A stretch of 64,000 nt of DNA from an uncultured Flavobacteriaceae bacterium (GCA_949372605.1 CASIAE010000002.1:26001-90000), one strand, 5' to 3'. Counted from the stretch's first letter, positions 51,584-62,317 are shown. The notes: generated from the sequence alone by a model not told the origin. Program-made: numbers and translations.

Positions 51584-52372
51584 ATGAAAACCTATTGTCC
51601 AATTATGCTTATTCAAACACCCGTTCCATTTCTAAGTTTAGGCTTTCTTATTGCCTTGGGCTGTTCCCTTCTGTTGGGAATTGCAAAGTCAGGAATTAAG
51701 GGGGTCGCGGTTTTAATTGTCACAGGGTTGGCATTGGTCTATGGTGCAAGAGAGTCCACTGGTATCTTGATGCCCTTGCTTATATGCGGAGACATCTTTG
51801 CTGTGATTTATTACAAACGTCATGTAGAATGGGTCTATCTCGTCAAGCTTTTACCCTGGATGATTATTGGTGTTTTAATCGGTGTTGTTTTAGGAAAGGA
51901 TTTACCCGAAGATTTATTTCGTATGGGCATGGCATTGATCATCTTGTTTAGCGTTGCCATGATGTATTATTGGGAAAAAAATAAAAATAAAAAAGTACCT
52001 ACCCATTGGAGTTTCGCTGCCTCAACAGGTTTATTAGCAGGATTCTCAACCATGGTGGGGAATCTGGCAGGTGCCTTTTCAAATATTTATTTCTTAGCCA
52101 TAAAGCTCCCCAAAAATGAATTCATTGGAACCGCTGCCTGGCTATTTTTTATTATTAACCTCTTTAAGGTACCCTTCCACATATGGGTTTGGAAGACGAT
52201 TAACCTGGAATCTCTAAAAATCAGCTTAACACTTATTCCTGCAGTAATTTCAGGATTAATGTTGGGGGTGTTTTTGGTTAAAAAAATCAATAATGATAAA
52301 TATAGGAAATTGATATTGATCTTTACAGGACTAGGGGGGTTGGTCATTCTTTTTCAAGAATTTCAAGTCTAA
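51584..52372 (+). CDS. sulfite exporter TauE/SafE family protein
   Basis: IAKSGIKGVAVLIVTGLALVYGARESTGILMPLLICGDIFAVIYY; multi-TM. Confidence 0.9.
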   Translation: MKTYCPIMLIQTPVPFLSLGFLIALGCSLLLGIAKSGIKGVAVLIVTGLALVYGARESTGILMPLLICGDIFAVIYYKRHVEWVYLVKLLPWMIIGVLIGVVLGKDLPEDLFRMGMALIILFSVAMMYYWEKNKNKKVPTHWSFAASTGLLAGFSTMVGNLAGAFSNIYFLAIKLPKNEFIGTAAWLFFIINLFKVPFHIWVWKTINLESLKISLTLIPAVISGLMLGVFLVKKINNDKYRKLILIFTGLGGLVILFQEFQV

Positions 52373-52382
52373 AAATAAAAAC

Positions 52383-52763
52383 ATGAAACTCATTCCTAAA
52401 GGCTCAAAACTTTACAGCATTATACACCTCAAATGCCCGCGATGTCACCGAGGAAAATTCCTTCAAAGCCCTGCCTATGACATGAGCAAAATCACAAGGG
52501 TGAGGTCTCATTGTGAGGAATGTGATTTAAACTACAAGATAGAACCGAGCTTTTATTACGGTTCTATGTATGTCTCTTATGCAGTTGGTGTGGCAATTAT
52601 GATCGCGATTATTGGATTTTTTTTAATCTTTCCCGACGAGTTCTCCTTCCTCAAAACGTTTATCACATTGGTCGTAGTGATTGTTGCTGGAGCGCCTTTC
52701 ATCAATGCCGTTTCAAAAATATTGTGGGCAAACCTATTTTTTAAATACGATCCTAAAAAATAA
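52383..52763 (+). CDS. DUF983 family protein
   Basis: LKCPRCHRGKFL, CEECDLNYKIEPSFYYGSMYVSYA. Confidence 0.88.
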   Translation: MKLIPKGSKLYSIIHLKCPRCHRGKFLQSPAYDMSKITRVRSHCEECDLNYKIEPSFYYGSMYVSYAVGVAIMIAIIGFFLIFPDEFSFLKTFITLVVVIVAGAPFINAVSKILWANLFFKYDPKK

Positions 52764-52772
52764 TTTTCAGTG

Positions 52773-54338
52773 CTATTTGGCAACGTTTACCGCTCTTGTT
52801 TCTCTAATCACCGTAACTTTTACCTGACCAGGATAAGTCATGTCTGTTTGAATTTTTTGTGAAATCTCAAAAGAAAGTTCCGCCGATTGATCATCCGTTA
52901 CTTTCTCACTTTCTACGATCACACGAAGTTCACGACCTGCCTGAATTGCGTAGGCTTTATTCACCCCATTGAAATCATAAGCGATGTTTTCAAGATCCTT
53001 AAGCCTTTGGACATAACTGTCTAAAACTTGTCTTCTTGCTCCTGGACGCGCGCCAGAAATGGCGTCACACACTTGGACAATTGGAGACAACAAAGAAGTC
53101 ATTTCTATTTCATCATGGTGTGCACCTATGGCATTACAAACCTCTGGAATTTCGCCATATTTCTCAGCCCATTCCATCCCTAATATTGCATGAGGAGTTT
53201 CTGCTTCTTCTTCTGGTACTTTTCCAATATCGTGTAACAATCCTGCACGCTTCGCTAATTTTGGATTCAAGCCCAATTCAACTGCCATTACGCCACATAA
53301 TTTAGCCACTTCTCGGGAGTGCTGTAAAAGATTCTGACCATAAGAAGAACGGTATTTCATTCGCCCAATGATTTTAATTAATTCAGGGTGCAATCCGTGA
53401 ATTCCCAATTCAATCACTGTCCGTTTTCCAACCTCGATGATTTCATTGTCAATTTGTTTTGTTGTTTTGTTGACCACCTCCTCAATTCGAGCGGGATGAA
53501 TTCTTCCGTCAGTTACCAATCTGTGTAAAGAAAGTCTAGCTATCTCTCGTCTAACAGGGTCAAAGCAAGATAGGATGATCGCCTCTGGTGTGTCATCAAC
53601 TACGATTTCGACACCTGTGGCAGATTCTATGGCACGGATATTTCGTCCTTCACGACCAATGATCCTCCCTTTAACGTCATCAGAATCTAAGTTAAAAACA
53701 GACACACAGTTTTCAATAGCCTCTTCAGTTCCAATCCGTTGAATGGTACTGATGATTATTTTCTTGGCCTCTTGTTCGACCGTTAGTTTGGCCTCTTCCA
53801 GACTTTTCTGAGCAAAAGCCATAGCTTCGGATTGTGCTTTCTTGTTTAAAGATTCAATCAATTCATTTTTAGCCTCCTCAGCGGAAATACCGGAAATGAC
53901 TTCTAATTTCTGAACTTGAACTTTGTGAGAGTCATCCAGTTCATTTTGCTTATGCTCTAGTTTAACAAGTCGCTTCTGAAGTATTTCGTTTTTCTGCTCA
54001 AGCGATTGGGAAATGCTCCTGTTTTTATTGAGATCATTGTTGAGCTTATTTTCCTTATCACGAAGTCGGCCCTCGATATCAGAAACTTTCTTTTCTCTTT
54101 GAAAAATTACTTTTTCATGTTCCGACTTCAACTCAATAAAACGCTCTTTTGCCTGAAGCATTTTTTCGTCTTTTATTCTTTCTGATTTTTGCTTTGCATT
54201 TCGAATAATTTCATTGGCTTCGAGGGTAGTTGATTGGAGTATTTTTGCATTCTTTCCTTTTTGAAAAAAAAATCCAATTAGCAATCCTACGGCGATGCCT
54301 GCAAGTGATAAAATTACTAGGGTTATATCTAGGTTCAT
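52773..54338 (-). CDS. rny: ribonuclease Y
   Basis: [51 protein letters not shown] motif LLHDIGK. Confidence 0.96.
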   Translation of the reverse strand: MNLDITLVILSLAGIAVGLLIGFFFQKGKNAKILQSTTLEANEIIRNAKQKSERIKDEKMLQAKERFIELKSEHEKVIFQREKKVSDIEGRLRDKENKLNNDLNKNRSISQSLEQKNEILQKRLVKLEHKQNELDDSHKVQVQKLEVISGISAEEAKNELIESLNKKAQSEAMAFAQKSLEEAKLTVEQEAKKIIISTIQRIGTEEAIENCVSVFNLDSDDVKGRIIGREGRNIRAIESATGVEIVVDDTPEAIILSCFDPVRREIARLSLHRLVTDGRIHPARIEEVVNKTTKQIDNEIIEVGKRTVIELGIHGLHPELIKIIGRMKYRSSYGQNLLQHSREVAKLCGVMAVELGLNPKLAKRAGLLHDIGKVPEEEAETPHAILGMEWAEKYGEIPEVCNAIGAHHDEIEMTSLLSPIVQVCDAISGARPGARRQVLDSYVQRLKDLENIAYDFNGVNKAYAIQAGRELRVIVESEKVTDDQSAELSFEISQKIQTDMTYPGQVKVTVIRETRAVNVAK

Positions 54339-54362
54339 AATTTTTACGTTTTAAAATTAAAA

Positions 54363-54523
54363 AGCCTGTATTAGCGTAAGGTTTTGGATAAACTCCCAAA
54401 TAGACAGGTTTGAGGCTACTTGACTGATCAAGGATCTGCTCAAGACAGCTTGCTTTTACAATCACAACTCACCTCTTTTAATTAAAAAAACGTTGAGTTT
54501 ATCAAAAAATCACTAATACAGGC
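54363..54523 (-). ncRNA. ssrS: 6S RNA (ssrS)-like RNA
   Basis: Closing stem GCCTGTATTAG...CTAATACAGGC; inner stem GATAAACTC...GAGTTTATC; about 160 nt, placed between zapA and rny. Confidence 0.75.
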
Positions 54524-54548
54524 AGTATTGTATTTCTATCTAAAGAAC

Positions 54549-54842
54549 TTAATATGTAGCCAAGTGTAAATCAATCAATTGAATAAATTCGTTTATTTTG
54601 ATCGATTCACTTTCTTCCACTTCATTGTTTTCACTTTGTTTTTCCAACTGTGCAGCATATTGAAGGGCACACATTGCAAGAACATCTTGTTTGTCACGCA
54701 CGGCGTAGTTTTCTTGCAGCTGTTTGATCATGCTATCAATTTTTTTGGCTGATGCACGCAGAGAAGCTTCTTGATCAGCGGTAATTGTCATTGGATAAAT
54801 CCGATCTGCAAGCGTCAATTTAATCTTTAGCTTATCACTCAT
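54549..54842 (-). CDS. zapA: cell division protein ZapA
   Basis: KIKLTLADRIYPMTITADQEASLRASAKKIDSMIKQLQENYAVRDKQDVLAMCALQYA. Confidence 0.9.
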   Translation of the reverse strand: MSDKLKIKLTLADRIYPMTITADQEASLRASAKKIDSMIKQLQENYAVRDKQDVLAMCALQYAAQLEKQSENNEVEESESIKINEFIQLIDLHLATY

Positions 54843-54845
54843 TAA

Positions 54846-55130
54846 TCAATTTATTTCTGTGAGTTGATGTATACAAAAATCTACTTCTTTTATTAAACTA
54901 TTTATTTTACGTTTGGTTACAGCTCTACTTTCTTCACTGCCAAGTAAAGAGTTTGCAACCTTAAGCGATTCATTTTCAGATTTTAAATGCGAAACTTTGT
55001 CTTTAAAATCGAGATTTTGCTTTTCCAAACCCTGCTTTTCCTCACTTAACTGACTGATTAGCAAATGATTTTCTTTCAATTTATTTAAAAGCTGAACAAT
55101 TCTCTCTTCTAATAATTCTAGATTCTTCAC
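54846..55130 (-). CDS. coiled-coil protein upstream of ZapA
   Basis: Coiled-coil heptad-rich sequence; 3 bp from zapA. Confidence 0.75.
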   Translation of the reverse strand: MKNLELLEERIVQLLNKLKENHLLISQLSEEKQGLEKQNLDFKDKVSHLKSENESLKVANSLLGSEESRAVTKRKINSLIKEVDFCIHQLTEIN

Positions 55131-55364
55131 TGAAACGCTTTTTTAAGATTTAAAATCTTTAAGTTACAAATTTAAGGATTCAAACTCAATATAACTGAAA
55201 TTGAAACTTACTTTTAAAAAATTTAACATTAAAGACTATGAACATTGAGTTTTGATTTTTTTATTAATAAATAAATATTGATTTAAGAAGTAGCAACAAC
55301 TCAAAATATTAATGCATTTGATTTAAAAAAATGTATTTTTGAAAGGTTCCAAAATTTAATTTTA

Positions 55365-57029
55365 ATGAACTTTCACTTTTTAAGCCTTCTCATATTTTTA
55401 CTATCAATTAAAATCATTGGACAGTACAATCCAACCTATGAAAACCCTTTGGATATTCCACTTGCACTTTCTGGCACATTTGCTGAAATCAGATCGAGTC
55501 ACTTTCATGCAGGAATTGACATTAAGACTAAAGGAAAACAGGGACTCCCCGTTAAAGCGGTAAGCAATGGTCGCGTGAGCAGAATCCGCATTGCTACTTC
55601 AGGTTATGGAAAGGCCATTTACATTGATCACCCAGATTTCAAGACTTCTGTTTATGCGCATCTTAAAAAGTTCTCTTCTAAAATTGAAAAATACATTAAA
55701 GCTGCCCAGTATGAAAAAGAAAGCTACATCGTTCAAAAATTCCCAAGAAAAGATGCTTTATTAGTTGAAATCGGAGAAGTCATTGGTTACTCTGGGAACA
55801 CCGGAGATTCTTTTGGCCCTCACCTGCATTTTGAAATTCGTGATTCAAAAAATCAACATCCACTCAACCCATTGCTTTTTGATTTTAACGTTAAAGACAA
55901 CTTAAGACCACAACTTCAAAGATTTTTTTTATTTAACGAAGATCGTAATGATGTTATTTTTAAAACTAAGAGCGCAAACCTGGAAAGAGTAAATGACAGT
56001 GTCTACAAAACACCAATTCTTTATGCTTCGGGTCGTTTGGGAGTCGGAATTCAAATGTTTGACAGACAAGATTTGAGTTACAATAAAAACGGCATTTACA
56101 GCATGGTCGTAAATGTGAATGGAAAACTAACTTTCAAATATAAATTTGATGAAATTGATTTTAATGACTCAAAATACATCAATCTGATTATTGATTATAA
56201 AAACTTTAAGGAAAACCAGTATCGGATTCAAAAGTTGTTTAGGCCTAAAACTGCAAAGTTTAGTTTTATGGATAATGCTTTGGAACGAGGGTTCTTTAAT
56301 GTCGAAGAAGGAAAGTCATATCAGGTGTTGATCGAGGTAAGTGATTACTCGGGAAACACCTCTTATGTTGAAATGTATGTTGTGGGCCAAAAAGAAGAAA
56401 AAAAAATCGAACCTGCAAAAGGGATTAACATTAACCCAGAGCTTGATTACATTTTTGAATTTCATCCAAATGAAATTTATATTCCAAAAAATACATTTTT
56501 TAATCCCATTCAATTAAAAATCCAACCCCATAGTGATGGCATCAAAATTGGTCCTGACATTCATCCTTTTAAAGGTGCTTTCGAATTGAGTTTTACAACG
56601 GAACTCAGGGACTCATTGAAAATTAAAAAATCTTTTATTGCTTTAAAGGAAAAAGACAATTTAACTTACCTCCCAACCGAAAATAAAAACGGAAAACTAA
56701 CCGTTAAGTCAAAAAAGTTTGGTGACTTTGTTATCGCAAGCGACTTAACTCCGCCTTCAATTAAATCTGTAAATTTCAGAAAAGATCAATGGCTTAGTGG
56801 TTTTAAATTTTTAAAGCTAAAAATCGATGATGATTTTTCTGGAATAAAATCTTACCGAGGAGCTATAAACGGAAAATGGATTTTATTTGAGTATGAACCC
56901 AAACAAAAACTTTTGACGTATGACTTTTCAGACCTTGCTTTTGAAACGGAAAAACACGAGTTGGAAATAGTAGTGGAAGACAATATGGGGAACAAAACTT
57001 TGTTTAAAACTTTGTTTTTCAGAAAATAA
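55365..57029 (+). CDS. M23 family metallopeptidase
   Basis: SGTFAEIRSSHFHAGIDIKTKGKQGLPVKAVSNGRVSRI, GNTGDSFGPHLHFEIRD. Confidence 0.93.
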   Translation: MNFHFLSLLIFLLSIKIIGQYNPTYENPLDIPLALSGTFAEIRSSHFHAGIDIKTKGKQGLPVKAVSNGRVSRIRIATSGYGKAIYIDHPDFKTSVYAHLKKFSSKIEKYIKAAQYEKESYIVQKFPRKDALLVEIGEVIGYSGNTGDSFGPHLHFEIRDSKNQHPLNPLLFDFNVKDNLRPQLQRFFLFNEDRNDVIFKTKSANLERVNDSVYKTPILYASGRLGVGIQMFDRQDLSYNKNGIYSMVVNVNGKLTFKYKFDEIDFNDSKYINLIIDYKNFKENQYRIQKLFRPKTAKFSFMDNALERGFFNVEEGKSYQVLIEVSDYSGNTSYVEMYVVGQKEEKKIEPAKGININPELDYIFEFHPNEIYIPKNTFFNPIQLKIQPHSDGIKIGPDIHPFKGAFELSFTTELRDSLKIKKSFIALKEKDNLTYLPTENKNGKLTVKSKKFGDFVIASDLTPPSIKSVNFRKDQWLSGFKFLKLKIDDDFSGIKSYRGAINGKWILFEYEPKQKLLTYDFSDLAFETEKHELEIVVEDNMGNKTLFKTLFFRK

Positions 57030-57049
57030 ACATCTTCAGTTCAGTCCTT

Positions 57050-58195
57050 TTAATTGTCGATGAAGGCCGCTAAGGTCTTAACGACAAAATCAATCTCTTC
57101 CCGCTTATTAAAACGGGAGAAAGAAAGTCTTAAAGAGGGCCAGCTTCTAACTTCCTCGCTTCGATTGAGCTCTTGTAACACATGAGAACCTAAATTTGAT
57201 CCTGACTGACAGGCACTGCCTTTGGAACAAGCAATCCCTTTTATATCTAAATGAAAATCTAATAGTTCCGCCTTGGAGGGATCCAAGGGCAGAGCAACAT
57301 TAATTAACGTGAAAGTACTATGGTCAAAATCACCAGAAAGTCCGTTGAAGTGCGCATTTGGGAACACTTCTTTTATTTCTTGAATAAAATATTTTTTTAA
57401 ATCTAATACATAATCTTTTTCAGAGGCAAGCTCTTCATAGGCAATTTCGAGTGCTTTCTGTAAGCCAACGATATTGTGAACTCCTTCTGTACCTGCTCTT
57501 AAACCTCGCTCTTGGGGACCTCCAACGATAAATGAATCCAAGCCTGAGTTTTTCCTGACAAATGAAAAGCCAATCCCTTTTGGACCATGAAACTTGTGTG
57601 CAGATGAAGATAAAAAATCAATTGAAATTTCTTTTAAATCAATCGAAAAATGCCCGACTCCTTGCACTGCATCCGAATGAAAATAGACATTATTTAATTT
57701 GCATAAATCAGCAACTTTCTTAAGTGGGAGTATGTTACCTATTTCGTTGTTGACATGCATCAAACTAACTAGTTTCTTTGTGTCAGTTGCAGTCAATAGT
57801 TCTTCCAAATGAACCAAATCAGGAGATCCCTCTAAATCAAGATCAACGTATAATATTTCAACTCCCTCAGATTCAAGAGACACTAAAGCATTTAAAACTG
57901 CATGGTGTTCTATTCGTGAAGAAATGATCGTTTTAACGTCCAAGTCTTTAACTACACAACGCAAAATCATATTGTCAGATTCTGTTCCGCCTGAGGTGAA
58001 AATGATTTCTTGAGCTTCACAATTGAGATGACTGGCAATACTCTTACGCGCTGTTTCTATGGCAGATTTGGCTGTTCGTCCAAAGCCATGAGTTGAAGAA
58101 GGATTTCCGTAGTTCAACTCCATGCTTCCGACCATTACATCTATAACCTCTTTTCTTATTGGTGTTGTCGCGGCGTTGTCAAAGTAAACTTTCAT
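57050..58195 (-). CDS. cysteine desulfurase (NifS/IscS-like)
   Basis: YFDNAATTPIRKEVIDVM, HVNNEIGNILP, DFLSSSAHKFHGPKGIGF, GSACQSGS. Confidence 0.93.
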   Translation of the reverse strand: MKVYFDNAATTPIRKEVIDVMVGSMELNYGNPSSTHGFGRTAKSAIETARKSIASHLNCEAQEIIFTSGGTESDNMILRCVVKDLDVKTIISSRIEHHAVLNALVSLESEGVEILYVDLDLEGSPDLVHLEELLTATDTKKLVSLMHVNNEIGNILPLKKVADLCKLNNVYFHSDAVQGVGHFSIDLKEISIDFLSSSAHKFHGPKGIGFSFVRKNSGLDSFIVGGPQERGLRAGTEGVHNIVGLQKALEIAYEELASEKDYVLDLKKYFIQEIKEVFPNAHFNGLSGDFDHSTFTLINVALPLDPSKAELLDFHLDIKGIACSKGSACQSGSNLGSHVLQELNRSEEVRSWPSLRLSFSRFNKREEIDFVVKTLAAFIDN

Positions 58196-58241
58196 CTTTA
58201 TTTTGATTCGTGTATCAAATGTTGATTGAGATTTTCCTTAG

Positions 58242-59540
58242 CTAAGAAGAAGTCTTTTCAAACCCTTTTAAAGTATTGGTTATTATCGATACACAATCGA
58301 GCAATTGTTCTTCAGTAATCACAAGTGGCGGAGCAAAGCGAATGATATTTCCATGAGTTGGTTTTGCCAATAAACCATTGTCGCGAAGTTTTAGGCAAAT
58401 GTTCCAAGCAGTATCACTGTCAGGACTATCGTTTATGACAATTGCATTGAGCAAACCTTTTCCACGTACCAACTGTACGATTTCGCTTTTGGCGATGTAT
58501 TTATTTAATTCGCTTCTAAAAACTTCTCCAAGACGTCTTGCATTTTGGGTTAGTTTCTCACTATTAATAACTTCTAGTGCTTTGGTCGCTACAGCAGCTG
58601 CCATAGGATTTCCACCAAAAGTACTTCCGTGTTGACCTGGTTGAATTACATCCATAATCTCAGAATCACAAAGGACACCCGAAACAGGATAAGTTCCGCC
58701 ACTGAGGGCTTTCCCAAGAATTAAAATATCAGGACGAATATAAGTTGCGGGTTGCTGTTCGCAAGCATCCTCACAAGTACAGTCTCCACAAACAGCAAGC
58801 AAGGAACCTGTTCGGCCTATACCTGTTTGAATTTCATCGGTTATTAACAACACATTGTGAAGAGAACATAAGGCTCTTGCACCTCTTATAAAGTCTTTTC
58901 CTGGAGTGTAAACGCCAGCTTCTCCCTGAATTGGTTCTACCAAAAAACCAACAATATTCGGGTTGCTTTCCAACGTTTGTTTTAAAGCCTCTAAATCATC
59001 ATAGGGAATGTGCGTAAATCCACTGGTATGAGGACCAAAATGTGCTTTTGTATCAGGATCCGTAGAAAAAGAAATTATGGTTGTAGTTCTACCGTGAAAA
59101 TTATTGTTACAAACAACAATTTGCGCCTGATTTTCAGGAACTCTTTTTTTAAGGTAACCCCATTTTCTTGAAATTTTAATTGCAGTTTCTACTCCTTCAG
59201 CACCTGTATTCATTGACAAGAGTCGTTCAAAACCAAAAAACGCTGTCACAAACTTCATGTATTCCCCCAACTTGTTGTTGTGAAAAGCACGTGAAGTTAA
59301 TGTCAATGTTTCAGCTTGTTCTTTCATAGCCGCGACAATGTCTGGATGACAATGACCTTGGTTTACTGCAGAATAAGCCGAAAGAAAATCATAGTATTTT
59401 TTCCCATCAACATCCCAAAGGTAAACGCCTTTCCCTTTTGCCAAAACAACAGGAAGTGGGTGGTAGTCATGCGCACCATGTCGCGATTCAAGATCCAAAT
59501 AATAGTCCTGAGATGTTTGTTGTTTTGTTTCCATAGCCAA
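58242..59540 (-). CDS. rocD: ornithine aminotransferase
   Basis: SRHGAHDYHPLPVVLAKGKGVYLWDVDGKKYYDFLSAYSAVNQGHCHP, LITDEIQTGIGRTG; contains an inserted CGDCTCEDAC segment. Confidence 0.92.
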   Translation of the reverse strand: MAMETKQQTSQDYYLDLESRHGAHDYHPLPVVLAKGKGVYLWDVDGKKYYDFLSAYSAVNQGHCHPDIVAAMKEQAETLTLTSRAFHNNKLGEYMKFVTAFFGFERLLSMNTGAEGVETAIKISRKWGYLKKRVPENQAQIVVCNNNFHGRTTTIISFSTDPDTKAHFGPHTSGFTHIPYDDLEALKQTLESNPNIVGFLVEPIQGEAGVYTPGKDFIRGARALCSLHNVLLITDEIQTGIGRTGSLLAVCGDCTCEDACEQQPATYIRPDILILGKALSGGTYPVSGVLCDSEIMDVIQPGQHGSTFGGNPMAAAVATKALEVINSEKLTQNARRLGEVFRSELNKYIAKSEIVQLVRGKGLLNAIVINDSPDSDTAWNICLKLRDNGLLAKPTHGNIIRFAPPLVITEEQLLDCVSIITNTLKGFEKTSS

Positions 59541-59717
59541 AGCTTTTTAAAATTAAAATATTCTCGAAAGAATACTTTAAAAATTGATTAACACAAAATT
59601 AGAAATATATAACAAAAAGTCAGTCATCTTGCTCCACTATATTCCATAATCAAAACAAATCCTCCTGAATTATATGATTCTCCTGTATAAATAGCTCTAA
59701 CTCGAGAAAAACAATAC

Positions 59718-59725
59718 TATTTTTG
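59718..59725 (+). promoter_or_regulatory. -7 box TATTTTTG directly before rlmD ATG
   Basis: TAnnTTTG ending 4 nt before the ATG at 59730. Confidence 0.5.
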
Positions 59726-59729
59726 CAAG

Positions 59730-61136
59730 ATGTCCAGAAAATTTAAAAAAGAACGTTTTGATGGTGTTGCAGTGGTTGACATTACTGCTAAGGGAAAAGG
59801 AGTCGTAAAATCAAAAAGTGGTAAAGTTATTTTTGTTAATGGTGTTGTCCCTGGGGATCATGTTAATGTCGAAACTTACAAAAAAAGAAGGGGGTATTTT
59901 GAAGCCAACTTACTTGAAATCGTAAAACCTTCTGCAGATCGTGTAACTCCTCCATGTGAGCATTTTGGTGTTTGTGGTGGTTGTAAGTGGCAAAATCTTG
60001 ACTATGAAGCCCAATTAAGATATAAGCAAAAAGAAATACTTCATAATCTTACACATCTTTCAGGAATGGAGCTCCCTGAAATAGAACCCATAAAAAGTGT
60101 TACCTCCCAATATTTTTATAGGAATAAAATGGAATATTCTTTTTCCAATCAGCGTTGGTTAACTTCTGATGAAATTGACAATAAAAATGAATCACTTGAA
60201 AAAAAGGGTTTGGGATTCCACAAAGCTGGAATGTGGGACAAGGTTGTAGACATTCAAAAATGTCACCTTCAAAAAGAACCTGCTAATGATCTTAGAAACG
60301 GTATCAGAGAATATTCCATTAAAAATGATTTAGAGTTTTTTAACCCCAGAGCTCAAGAAGGTTTTTTAAGAACCCTGATGATTCGAAACTCCTCAATCGG
60401 AGAGTTTATGGTACTTATTCAATTTTTCAAAGAAGACGAAACCAAAAGGATCGCTTTATTAAATTATTTAAAAGAGAATTTTGAAATTACTTCCCTACTC
60501 TATTGCATCAATTCAAAAGCTAATGATACGCTCTATGATCAAAAAATTGAGCTTTTTGATGGAAGAGATTATATTATAGAAAAAATGGAGGATCTTGAAT
60601 TTAAAGTTAATGCAAAATCTTTTTTTCAAACCAATTCAGATCAGGCCTTTGAACTTTATAAAATAACATGCGAATTTGCTGATTTGAAAGGAGATGAAGT
60701 TGTGTATGATCTTTATACAGGGACTGGAACAATTTCCCAATTTGTTGCTAAAAAGACAAAAAAAGTTGTTGGTGTAGAGTCTGTACCTGAAGCGATTGAG
60801 GCTGCGAAGGAAAATGCTAAAGAAAACAATATTGATAATGCCTTTTTTGAAGTGGGCGACATGAAAGAAGTATTCAATGAAGCCTTCATTAACCGACATG
60901 GAAAGGCAGACGTCGTGATTACTGATCCACCAAGAAACGGAATGCACCCAGATGTTGTAAAGCAATTGATCGGTTTGGGAGCCAAAAAAATAGTCTATGT
61001 CAGTTGTAATAATGCTACGCAAGCTCGAGATTTAAACCTAATGAGCCATGCCTACAAAATGACGCGATGTCGTGCAGTAGACATGTTCCCTCAAACACAA
61101 CATGTTGAAAATATTGTACTTTTGGAAAAGATTTAA
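59730..61136 (+). CDS. rlmD: 23S rRNA (uracil-5-)-methyltransferase RlmD-like
   Basis: TRAM-like N-terminus; CEHFGVCGGCKWQ; VVITDPPRNGMHPDVV; VSCNNATQARDL. Confidence 0.92.
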   Translation: MSRKFKKERFDGVAVVDITAKGKGVVKSKSGKVIFVNGVVPGDHVNVETYKKRRGYFEANLLEIVKPSADRVTPPCEHFGVCGGCKWQNLDYEAQLRYKQKEILHNLTHLSGMELPEIEPIKSVTSQYFYRNKMEYSFSNQRWLTSDEIDNKNESLEKKGLGFHKAGMWDKVVDIQKCHLQKEPANDLRNGIREYSIKNDLEFFNPRAQEGFLRTLMIRNSSIGEFMVLIQFFKEDETKRIALLNYLKENFEITSLLYCINSKANDTLYDQKIELFDGRDYIIEKMEDLEFKVNAKSFFQTNSDQAFELYKITCEFADLKGDEVVYDLYTGTGTISQFVAKKTKKVVGVESVPEAIEAAKENAKENNIDNAFFEVGDMKEVFNEAFINRHGKADVVITDPPRNGMHPDVVKQLIGLGAKKIVYVSCNNATQARDLNLMSHAYKMTRCRAVDMFPQTQHVENIVLLEKI

Positions 61137-61141
61137 ATAAA

Positions 61142-61624
61142 ATGAATTTTAGAATTTTCTTTATTGTTTGTTTATTAATCCTAAGCTCCTGTGAAAAAGA
61201 TGACATCTGTCTCGAAGGAACTCCTGCAACGCCAAGGTTGATAGTTGTTTTTAGAGACTATCAGGACACAGCGGTTAAAAAATCAGTTGAAAACCTAGTG
61301 ATTCAAGGGTTTAACCAAGAAGAAATTTTACAAACCTTTACTGGAGACTCTATTGCCTTGCCACTTAGGAAAAACTTTGAATTTTCACAATTTAAACTCT
61401 CTTTCAACTTAGATACAGATAGTTTAATTGCTGATTCTTTACAGTTCAACTATGACCGGTTTGACCTGTATATAAATCGCGCCTGTGGCTTTAAGTCAAA
61501 TTATGTATTTCAAGAACCATCTCATTATCTATTGACTAAAAGTGAGGGCTGGATTCAAAACATAGAAAAATCAAAAGACACCATTTCATATGAGCAAAAT
61601 ACGCACTTGGTTATTTACCATTAG
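61142..61624 (+). CDS. DUF6452-like lipoprotein
   Basis: Lipobox ILSSCEKDD; CLEGTPATPRLIVVFRD; paired with the DUF6048-like gene. Confidence 0.75.
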   Translation: MNFRIFFIVCLLILSSCEKDDICLEGTPATPRLIVVFRDYQDTAVKKSVENLVIQGFNQEEILQTFTGDSIALPLRKNFEFSQFKLSFNLDTDSLIADSLQFNYDRFDLYINRACGFKSNYVFQEPSHYLLTKSEGWIQNIEKSKDTISYEQNTHLVIYH

Positions 61625-62312
61625 TCTAATACTGCTATGCGGAATGGGAAATGCTCAAGAAAGCGAACCCCTTTTAGAAAGCATCAATACAATTCAAAAA
61701 CGGGTGAAAAAACCTTATACTCTAAGGTTTGGCATTGATTTGATAAAACCCGTTACAGCACAATTTGAAAAAGACTACTTTGGGTTAGAACTCGTTGGAG
61801 ATTTACGCCTTTATGGTGATTTTTATATTGCTGCTGAAATTGGAAACGAGAAAAGAACCGAACAGTCTGAGTTAATCAACTTCACCACCGCTGGCAGTTA
61901 CATAAAATTAGGATTTGATTACAACATGTTTAAAAACTGGAAAGGCATGAACAACGCCATACATATTGGTCTTCGACTCTGCAACAGTTTTCACACGCAG
62001 AACGTAAACAGCTATGAAACGTACAACCTTAATCACTACTGGCCAACTGAAATTACGCAAAATGGATTTCAAACGGGGGAAAGAGAATCTTTAAATGCAC
62101 GATGGGCTGAGGTTGTTGTTGGAATAAAGGTTAGGCTTATCGATAACTTTTATATGGGATTTAGTTTGCGCATGAACAGATTATTTAGCGATACTGAACC
62201 AAGCAACTTTGATAATCTTTACATTCCAGGTTTTAACAGAAAAACCGATGAAAATGTTTGGGGCGCTGGATTTAACTACACCCTCACCTATGCCATTCCA
62301 ATCAGACTTTAG
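61590..62312 (+). CDS. DUF6048-like outer membrane protein
   Basis: YTLRFGIDLIKPVTAQFEKDYFGLELVGDLRLYGDFYIAAEIGNE; beta-rich. Confidence 0.78.
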   Translation: MSKIRTWLFTISLILLCGMGNAQESEPLLESINTIQKRVKKPYTLRFGIDLIKPVTAQFEKDYFGLELVGDLRLYGDFYIAAEIGNEKRTEQSELINFTTAGSYIKLGFDYNMFKNWKGMNNAIHIGLRLCNSFHTQNVNSYETYNLNHYWPTEITQNGFQTGERESLNARWAEVVVGIKVRLIDNFYMGFSLRMNRLFSDTEPSNFDNLYIPGFNRKTDENVWGAGFNYTLTYAIPIRL

Positions 62313-62317
62313 AGCGA

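Noticed and set aside
52773-54338. Antisense ORF over rny (53036-53305) and similar short ORFs opposite long genes throughout (e.g. 23327-23566, 28367-28702, 34250-34498, 60636-61022)
   Set aside because: They lie wholly within strongly supported genes on the other strand, have no recognisable domain, and look like shadow ORFs.
54211-54465. 84-aa minus ORF overlapping the rny start
   Set aside because: Out of frame with rny and overlaps the 6S RNA-like structure; no domain recognisable.
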